NCBI RefSeq assembly: GCF_000004195.4
Contig: NC_030678.2
Location: 88,572,904 to 88,636,903, forward strand
Length of the DNA stretch: 64,000 bases
Direction: 5' to 3'
Source of the DNA: Xenopus tropicalis
Taxonomy: Eukaryota; Chordata; Amphibia; Anura; Pipidae
Position 1 is the first letter of the stretch. Every line of letters starts with the position of its first letter. Shown here in pieces: positions 56,098 to 64,000 of this stretch. A program made the translations under genes and the position numbers. A model generated the notes under the pieces. It was given only the letters and a program-made list of their open reading frames with translations. It did no database searches and was not told the DNA's origin.

Positions 56098-56368
56098 ACA
56101 GGTATGGGACCCGTTATCAAGATTGCTCGGGACCTGGGCTTTTCCGGATAAGAGATCTTTCCGTAAAACAGATCTACTACCTTAAGTCTACTAAAAAAAT
56201 TATTTAAACCAATAAGGATTAATTATGTATTATTACAGACAAAAAGGCAACCATTTTTAAAAGTGTGACTTATTTGATTAAAATGGGGTTTATAGGAGAT
56301 GGCCTTTCCATAATTTGGAACTTTCTGGATAATGGATCCAGATAATGGATAAGGGGTCCAATAACTGT
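56098..56368. repeat. acaggtat-type element, near complete
   Basis: It begins acaggtatgggacccgttat and ends ggggtccaataactgt, inverted partners. It contains ttttccggataagagatctt and ttccataatttggaactttc. It is uninterrupted, unlike 32469-33205. The minus-strand ORFs are part of it. Confidence 0.78.
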
Positions 56369-56369
56369 A

Positions 56370-57799
56370 CAATAAGAGGGGCAAATGGCTTTTATTCCAC
56401 AGAATAAATGGGCAACTGGCTTTAGAAAAGGAAGAGCACAAAAATGGCTGGCAACCCATTGGGGTTTGTATAGTAACACTGTTCATGCATGTAAAGCTCC
56501 TGTGCAGTAAACCACAGCAGCCAATCAGGGAATTGCATTCATTATTTTACTTGCAACAGAGTGCTCAAGGCTAATTGCTGTTTCACTTATTAGCATTCTC
56601 TTTGTAAACAAGATGCATATTCATAAAAGACTGGCATGCAGGCCCACGCCATTTAAAAAGGAAAAATGTAAATAAGATTTGAAGGTGGCAGTTGTCTGTC
56701 CATCAACATGAGGCCCAAGGAAATACTGTGTTCAAGTCAAAAATATAGAATTCCCGATGACTACACTAAACCTTACTACATCTTTCTATATTAATAGACC
56801 AATAAAATAAAGGTTGGTAAGAATAGACAAATAGAGATTAAAAATACTGTAACCAAAATCAATTAAAGGGATATTAAATGGGGTGCTCTGCTTACCTTGG
56901 AATGGGCCATTTATTAAATATATATTTTAATAACAAACTTAACTATCCTTTTCTTTCAACCTATCAATGCTATCTCTTAACCCTTTCAGCTAAACCAGTA
57001 CTACCAAGGCTAAATCACCAACATTAAATGTACAAGCAGTTTGGGATAAGGGTGGTACTTTGTGTGTATACTCTTTAAAACCAAGCACCCAAAGACAAGT
57101 TATTTAGCAATGAATTCACAAAATTGGTTTATAGTTATCAGCAATGCTTTAAGGGAAATACTGTTTGTTTAACAGATTTAAAAAGAATTGTAGTGAAATA
57201 TTGAACTGAGAGCTGTAGCGTAAGCTGTAATTAATACAGAGTAATTCTCAACATCCCAGATCTTTACTGTGTGCTCAAGTCGTGTGTGATAACATAGACT
57301 AAGGGATGTTGGTTTTATGGCCTGCCAATGGGATGTAATTTACTAATTTATAGTGACTGTGGTAGATCACTGAAAAATGCTCTGTTATTGGACAGCTCCT
57401 GCCCCCAGTCTGGCTACTCTTCAAAATCACCACATAAGCCAAGGATGCTTTCATGAAACTGTAACTCTGTCACCTACTTACCTACTAAAGTCAGGCAGCT
57501 CATTAGCACTATATAAACTCAGAACACAGCATATTAGAGTAACAGAGTAACAGTTAAGTTGGCTTTATATGGAAAGAGATGGTCTTCTATTCTTGCCATT
57601 TCCACCTACATCTCCTGTCCAACATTTCTTGCATCATCAGGTCATGAAAGGACTTAAATAGACACACCTTCCTCTTACTTTCTTTCAATTAATAAAACAC
57701 AGGGCCGCCTCCTGGGATCATAGGATTCACAGTGCACACAAACAAGCCAAACACAACCTGTATGAAAGCACTTGGCCTTCAGCATTGTGCTTTAATATG

Positions 57800-57803
<4 letters not shown>
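56370..57803. other. Gene-free stretch
   Basis: A CCAAT-type fragment sits near 56490-56530 (ctcctgtgcagtaaaccaca, gcagccaatcaggg). The rest is AT-rich with no gene. Confidence 0.4.

Positions 57804-57831
<28 letters not shown>
57804..57831. repeat. TA microsatellite
   Basis: An uninterrupted TA run of about 13 units, followed by a mixed acatgcatatatgtatatag tail. Confidence 0.9.
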
Positions 57832-57834
<3 letters not shown>

Positions 57835-57851
57835 GCATATATGTATATAGA

Positions 57852-57956
57852 CAGTGATGAGTGAATTCTTTTTGTGTGATAGCCACATTTCCAATATTTT
57901 AGCACTTTTGCGAATTTTCCAGTGAAGTGAAATGGGACAGATTTGCCTCATGACTA
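57852..57956. mobile_element. Deleted hAT-type MITE, tagtgatgagc family
   Basis: It begins cagtgatgagtgaattc and ends gggacagatttgcctcatgacta. Only about 105 bp remain. It lies in TA-rich sequence, so no reliable target duplication can be read. Confidence 0.55.
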
Positions 57957-59860
57957 TATATTATATACAAATCTTTACTGTGGCAGGGAAAATTTGCAGT
58001 TATTTTATATTTATATTATGTTAATTAGAAGTCCTTTTCATTTATCTGGCCCAGTAAGTAATCCCTTTAATGTGTTTGTGTTTTGTTGCTTTTTTGTAGG
58101 CACCTGACAGTTCTCATACATGAGCTGTTTGTGTACTAATTCACTGTCTACATGAAGCAAGCATAAATGTACATGATAAGATTGTTACATTATGGCAACT
58201 TTTGACAGAAACATGTATACGCTACCAGCATAATGCACATTATGATTATGATTCAAATACAAAATGTATACCTTGGAGTTGGTTTGTATCGCGATGGCCA
58301 TAATTCAATCTAGGGTAAATATGCTGAAATGCTAGAAGAAAGTGGCCAAAAGAGAAACGGGCATAGAGAGAGAGCAGGATGGAAGATGTGAGCTTACAGC
58401 TGTTAATACGCTAATTTAACTAAACTTTTGTTTAGTTTTTTTATACATCATAGTTGGTTATATATTTAATGAGTTATTTGTTATTTTCTCAACCTAACCC
58501 CATTTTCCAGCTGCAATCAGCACACCCATGCTGTGAGTCACTGACAGATAGCAGATCCAACTGAATAAGTCCATGACGAATCAGCAATGCAATGCACTAC
58601 TGACACACTGCAATGCTTGGTTGGGTTGTTTGCAGTGGGCAAAACAGGTTGAGGAGGCATAACTAAAAAGGGTTTATATCTCAAAAAGTATAAGGAAAAA
58701 AAAATAAAACCTATTTATCAAAAATAATTATAAAAAATATGTTTGAAACCTTTTCTAGCACATTGTTTTCAGCCCTTCTATACCTTCAACTGCATTTAAT
58801 TACCTCTCTCTCATAACCTTTACAACCAAGCAGCAAAACCTTTATTACTTATCCAGCTCAGTCACCTACAAAACCCTAAAGGAAAGAAATGTAGCATGTG
58901 AAAAAGCCAACCTGATTATACTTCAGATGGAATCAGGTTGCAGCTTGATATTCTGAGTTCTTATTGGAAAATGTTCAACGTGTCTGCAGTCCAGCTCTAA
59001 AAAAGCACCTCAAAGATAATGTATAACATACAGGAATGAGCTGTGGTTATTTAGAGTAGTGCATCATGATATCCATTATACAGTGTAAAAGCCAAGTGTA
59101 AAAATGCACTTTAAAATTCACATTAGGAAGTCAGCAAAAAGGAAAATGAATATGTCTCCAAAATCTGAATATCAGATGGATCAACTAATGCAGCAATATC
59201 CCCTCCCTGAAGGCATCATATTATTTTAAAGAATTTTGAATAATATATGGAGCTAATTTTCCAGGCTACTCTGTGAATACAGAGAGTATTAACATGGGCC
59301 CTTATGCAAGAAACTGCTCCTGCCTTGTCTTTATTAATTCTCAAGTAAATGAGTCTGAAAGTGGACCAACTGTACGTACACTGTTTTATTGTCACATCAA
59401 TCACAAGCTGATATAAATGTATTATGCCATTGTATGCTTGTGTATATCCTCACTCTTTTATCAACCAGACTGCATCAACAGACATTCTATTCCGTTGCTT
59501 TCTTTGTAGTAATTGTAGTAATTAGAGATCATGTTCTCAAACATGAGGTTTGCGGCCCGGCAGGAACTGTAAAGAATCCCTACAGTTTTTAACAAGATTA
59601 CTGGCGAATCAATGTGGTGCTGCCACTGAAAATGGGTGATGCATTTAAATGCTATTATAGGCTCTAGGAATTCTTCTGAACTATAGAATGGAATCAAGCA
59701 GTAAAAATGTAGTATATTTTATGCTCTACACACTTTAAATGACACAGTAAATGCAGCAACAGCTTAAAATGAATGAATTCATGTGTGACCCAACATTAGC
59801 ATTATTCATAGACAAGATTATATCAACACAATCAGTTAATTATTGTGATTATCTATTTTT
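57957..59860. other. Gene-free stretch
   Basis: I see no gene or named repeat. Confidence 0.4.
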
Positions 59861-59940
59861 TCTATCTATCTATCTATCTATCATATCTATCATATCTATC
59901 TATATACAGTATCTATCTATCTATCTATCTATCTATCTAC

Positions 59941-60008
<68 letters not shown>

Positions 60009-60010
60009 GT
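59861..60010. repeat. TATC tetranucleotide microsatellite
   Basis: Repeats of tatc with a few interruptions (atatctatcatatc and tatatacag near 59881-59910; ctacatc near 59938), then about 17 uninterrupted units from 59941 to 60008. The + strand ORF rich in Ser-Ile-Tyr-Leu is produced by it. Confidence 0.97.
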
Positions 60011-61608
60011 CTTAGTGTACCAATTCAAAAGAAAAAGGTGATCATTCATGTAAAGTTACTGCCTAGTAATGTGTAAGACAAGCTATATATATATATCCAC
60101 TATTTTCACAAACCTTAAGAAATACCCACCAGACCCATTAGGTAGGTATATTGCAACCACATTAGAATGTGACACAGAGCCATGGCAAAAAGCACTGGAT
60201 ACTGGAGTCGAGTTCCAGATTAATCTTGCTGTTATGCATGTGTTCATATTCAAACATATATAAATATGTGTGTGTGCCTTTCAAACCAAAGGGAACACTG
60301 CTTAGTAACTCAGTGGGAAGAGGAGCTATAATTCTGTTCAAGCAGATATTGGAAGTGTAATTAATATTTCTCATTTAGAATAAATTCTAATGATAATTTA
60401 AGGGACCGCATATACATGAATTATGCTAGGGACCGGGAAAAATCTACAGCAGCAAGAGTACAAGTAAGGGTCAAGCCAGATCATGTCCAGATAAAGACAT
60501 GACGTCTCCCAGAGGAAATCAATTTATATGGAAAAGTCAACTTCAAATTCTTAGCATGGTAAATCATACAGCACTGGCTGCAAGAGACCAAGTACCAGTG
60601 AAACTGTAGAGTCTCGCACAAGCAGCTGGCCATTTTCATTACCCTGGGACAAGTAGGGACAAGAATGGACACTACTGTATGCATGCAACATTGGAACTGG
60701 GGACTTGCTTGCCTCTGTGAGACTGTCCCAGTGCTGATTATATATCTGTGATTCTGATAAGCAGCGTTTATGTCCAAATACACTAAAGGAAAATCTGCTC
60801 AACCTGATTGCAATGTTAACCCTAATTTCCCTGCATATGTCATGAAACACAGAGCTGGAGGGCAGTGTAAAAGGAAGGCTGATGATATATGCCTGCAGCA
60901 TATCGGAGTCACAAGCTTTCCTTGTGTTAAGACATCAATGACCATACAACATCAGACAGCAGTCTCTTTACAATGCCATCTCATTAATACTGCTAGGAGA
61001 TTCCTACAGGTATATCACATTCACAAACAGACCACTTCCAGCAATTGTCCAAGCAACTTACTGCATCAGCATTGACTGTGCCTTTGGGTTGGTAATGCAA
61101 AACAGTTACTTCCAAGCAACACTGTCACATTCTGCTTTAGTTGTATCCCTTTTTATTGAATCCCTACCAACTAATATCCACCCAAAGGGATTGAAATACA
61201 TCTTGGGTGAGTGCTGTTCAGAACCAATCTGCAGACTAGTTTCGTCCTTGTTAAGGTTCATCAGTGCAGAATGGGATTTCTGATCAGCAAAACACCGAAG
61301 GAATCTCAACGGAAAGATCTGTTACAGCAAACAGAAAAAATGGTATCAATATTATGATAAAAATCTATCTCGGGTAATTGAAGTAATCTGGGAGAATGCA
61401 CAGAAGGGCAAAGCCCTACATAATGAGGTGTTCTCACACAAGCATCTCAGACAAGCTGCTATGTAATGAGCAGCCTGCCTGCATCTCCTATGATACCGTC
61501 TCTCCCCATCCTCAGGACTGCTGTGGGTGCTTCTCAGAAGCACATTACATTACAAAACGATGCAGGGATATCAGCCAACTTATAGGGTAGTGCATTACAT
61601 AGACTCAC
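60011..61608. other. Gene-free stretch downstream of the candidate first exon
   Basis: No further exon is recognised on either strand. The GC content rises gradually toward 61600. Confidence 0.4.
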
Positions 61609-61771
61609 CCGTTGCTGATGCAGCCAGCAGACCGAAGCTGAGAAACGCAAGCCTGGTCCAACTTTGCACCTCCAGGAACCCTAAAACCCACCATGCCCCC
61701 CATATCCTCCTGACTGTGCAGGTGCACCCTGTCCTGTCCCCCTCCTTTAGCCATCCTGAGCTGGATTTCAT
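61609..61771 (-). CDS. Candidate first coding exon with signal peptide
   Basis: On the minus strand an ATG at 61771 sits in a good start context (gccATGa) and is the first ATG of its frame. Fifty-four codons follow, then a strong donor: aacgg then GTGAGT, with the exon ending at 61609. This gives phase 1, usual for the signal-peptide exon of secreted and receptor genes. The peptide starts MKSSSGWLKEGDRTGCTC, then RRIWGAWWVLGF, and ends with a hydrophobic stretch RLAFLSFGLLAASAT that would suit a signal peptide with small residues at the cleavage point. The N-region before the hydrophobic part is long (about 39 residues). Upstream 61772-62200 looks like a leader, with one short upstream ATG closed at once by a stop. 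No second exon is seen, so the intron would run left across the window. Gene identity is unknown. Confidence 0.42.
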
Positions 61772-62200
61772 GGCAGATTCTGTAGGGATCTCTGGAAAAA
61801 AGGAGGTCAGGTTATTTCTTGCAAAGAAAATCCCACTACATTGAACAGCTCTTGCTTCTGCAGCCGGAATAAACCAAGTGTCTCCCTGCACTGGGGAGAT
61901 GAGATTTGCGATCCTTCTTCCCTTTCACACGTCCAAACCTTCCAAATGACTGTCGGCTACCAATTGTTTCCTTTCTCTTATTATCCAGACGGCTCTTCTT
62001 GCATTTGCCCTTTGAATATTAACCACTGCTTTAGAAGACGGTTTCCCTTTTCAGAGATTGAGCCACGAGAGGGAAAAGGATTTTTTCTCTCCCTTCCTCC
62101 CCTACATACAACAATGCTGCAAATTACATCTTGAATTTGTCTCCCCTCCCTCTTTCTTCTCCTCCTCCTCCTCTCATACAGGTCCCCACTCCTGGGGCAA
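61772..62200 (-). promoter_or_regulatory. Candidate 5' leader and promoter-proximal region
   Basis: On the minus strand this is purine-rich, strongest at 62130-62175 (ggaggaggaggagaagaaag). It is repeat-free and GC-richer than the rest of the window. No clear TATA box or CpG island is visible. It is assigned only because it lies upstream of the candidate first exon. Confidence 0.3.
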
Positions 62201-63583
62201 TTGGCACATATTTATCAGAATCCAAATAAAACACCCGAGTCATAGGACGTACATAGTATGCCTCTTTTAACTTATGTTGGTTTGTTAATATAATGCCAGT
62301 TATTGTTTCCTGTGCAGGGAAAAGAGAATATCATACTTGCCATACCTTTCTTTTTCTGGACTGCACCATGGCATTAGGCAGCAAAAACTTGTGCCCACTG
62401 CCATGTTAAGGAACAGAAAAAGAGAAATTTCTTCTTTTAATTGGCTTTAACAAAGTAGCGCAAGTTTTTGGTACCCACTGCCATGAAATAACTGTATATT
62501 TTAAATACTGTGTCTGTCTGGTCTTTATGATATTATGATATATGAAGTTCAAAGCTGCCATGTGTGTTAAAAGGGAAAATACATTTTAATGGGTGTATAG
62601 CAGGGGTCAGCAGGCTCCAGGTCACCCTCCAGGCTGCTTAGCAGGTTTTTCTATATGGTGCCAAGCAATGGGTATATAGTAACCCTTTCACTGCCACAGT
62701 ACATTCATTTGCAGTCAGCTGAATAATAATGCATCACATGGTTGCAGAGACTGGGCAAACAACAGACTTTGAAAGCTAAATAAATAAATACATATTGCTG
62801 GATCCACTGTTACATTTGTTTCCAGAAATGTGAGCAAAGACATAGGGACACCATGTTAGTGCAGTTAAACTACAGCTAAACTAAAGCATTTTAATATTTA
62901 GAAATAAAGTGCTAATACACAGGCAGATAACAAGTACTCATTCTGCCATCTTTGATCGGTTGTCCAATGTATGGTACCAAAACAATCATCTTTCTCATCT
63001 ATATTTAATGGGGTCTTTTTATATATAATGAGGCCTTACAGAAAATCCCATCAGCCAAGAAACACAACAGAGAAGATGTGTCGTCAGCACTGACAGCATT
63101 GCATAGGTCCATATAATGATACAGCTGGCCAAATTGCTCATTCAGCAACTTGACATGAAATGACATTTACATGCATGGGCAACTTTAATCTTCATTTGTG
63201 TGTATGGTACCATAACAAACCTGCTGCTTTGGGCCAAGTAGAAGGTGCACCCAAGGCAAGCTGCTGATTGTGCCCTGCCCCCTGGAGTGCGAGCGACAGA
63301 GAGCAAAGTGACAAAAAGCCCATCTGGCGACTGCATTCAGCGATCCTCAAGGACCTTTAACTAGAGGAAGGCAGACAGAAGATGACATGCCTAGCATCCC
63401 TCCAGCTTTGCACCTTAGGCATGTGCCTCTTCAGCCTACACCTAGTCCTGATCTACTTTACTTTTATTATTATTCTGTGCCAGACAACACTACCATCCTC
63501 ATAAACAGGAATTTCCCTGCTGTTCAGTCCATTGGAGAGGGAATATAGTGTGAAACACTGAAACATGGATGCTTTAATAAAGG
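62201..63583. other. Gene-free stretch
   Basis: I see nothing I can name. The short ORFs on both strands lack context. Confidence 0.4.
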
Positions 63584-63768
63584 TTAAGGCTAATGGTACA
63601 CAAGGTCGATTCTCAGCCTGTGGATAAGCGCAGGCTGATAAGCTTCCCCTGAGTGGAATTTGGAGCAAAACTGCACATGCAAAGTTTCACCCCAAATTCT
63701 GCTTACTGTCAGGCACAACAATCAAATTACCTGCAGGCCAAGAGTCAGCCGTGTGTCATTAGCCTTAA
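63584..63768. mobile_element. MITE, ttaaggctaatggtacac type
   Basis: The left end is TTAAGGCTAATGGTACACAA and the right end GTGTGTCATTAGCCTTAA, inverted partners. The inner blocks tctcagcctgtggataagcg and caaattacctgcaggccaag are typical of this frog family. TTAA, or a TAA within it, is the likely target duplication. Confidence 0.8.
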
Positions 63769-64000
63769 GGTAATGGCAAAGCTGCTTTATGATTGTTCAT
63801 GGTGGCAATCACAGTAATGCTACTCACCATCACCGGAACTGGAAGGTTTTCCAGCAGTGAGAACCAGTATCTGCATTCTGATCAATTGAAAAAGAAGCAC
63901 AATCAAAACACAGTAGGGATCATGTACTGTACGGCATGGTGCAAAATGCAAAATACAGGAGCAACCCACCATGGATTTTCACTTTTGCACCATGCCCCAC

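Noticed and set aside
57727..57951. 74-codon ORF with Tyr-Ile repeats
   Set aside because: Spans a TA microsatellite and a hAT remnant.
59751..60041. 96-codon ORF rich in Ser-Ile-Tyr-Leu
   Set aside because: Translation of the TATC microsatellite.
61595..61891. Longer N-terminal form of the candidate first exon starting at 61891
   Set aside because: The codon at 61891 is GTG; the first in-frame ATG is at 61771.

Overview
This looks like a window from a frog genome, very probably Xenopus. The DNA is AT-rich, has no dense or operon-like coding, and is packed with short inverted-repeat elements whose ends I recognise from Xenopus sequence. Examples are ends beginning tagtgatgagc, tagggatgtagcgaac, gggctctggcacacg, ttaaaggagaactaaaccc and acaggtatgggacc, plus a CR1 LINE ending in repeats of taactatg. 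Species and chromosome cannot be fixed from the sequence alone. Most of the window is intergenic or intronic.

Host coding evidence is thin, and I found no complete gene. There are three candidates. One is an internal-exon-like ORF on the + strand (10007-10368), bounded by a good acceptor and donor. One is a 52-codon ORF on the + strand (44321-44479) that opens with a convincing signal peptide and could be a micro-secreted peptide or a first exon. One is a first-exon-like stretch on the - strand (61771-61609) with a good Kozak ATG, a hydrophobic signal-like segment and a strong phase-1 donor. If the last is real, its gene runs leftwards and most of this window would be its first intron.

Transposon layout. 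0-5.6 kb: a cut-down hAT MITE, a CCAAT-type MITE, an acaggtat-type repeat and a diverged repeat pair. 6-20 kb: relics of hAT MITEs, a TTAA-flanked element, an RTE-like endonuclease fossil (about 17.2-17.8 kb) and a Harbinger-type MITE (18.8 kb). 20-22 kb: a nested insertion and a 448-bp TTAA palindrome. 25-33 kb: several hAT MITEs with 8-bp target duplications, one nested in a TTAA element and one carrying a 40-bp higher-order repeat; also a 209-bp insertion ending in a perfect 59-bp palindrome, and another nested pair. 36-39 kb: a 91-bp-arm hairpin MITE, two hAT MITEs facing each other, a 46-bp minisatellite and a hAT element. 40.8-42.3 kb: a 5'-truncated CR1 LINE with broken reverse transcriptase, with a second CR1 relic at 53.7-54.4 kb. 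45-53 kb: a long MITE, a hAT element with a CCAAT/TATA promoter inside it, another hAT element with a perfect 8-bp duplication, and a second Harbinger MITE. 56-64 kb: an acaggtat repeat, microsatellites, the candidate first exon and a final MITE.

The target duplications (8 bp, TTAA, TWA) can be read directly for many elements, so superfamily calls are better supported than family names. Nested insertions give relative ages.
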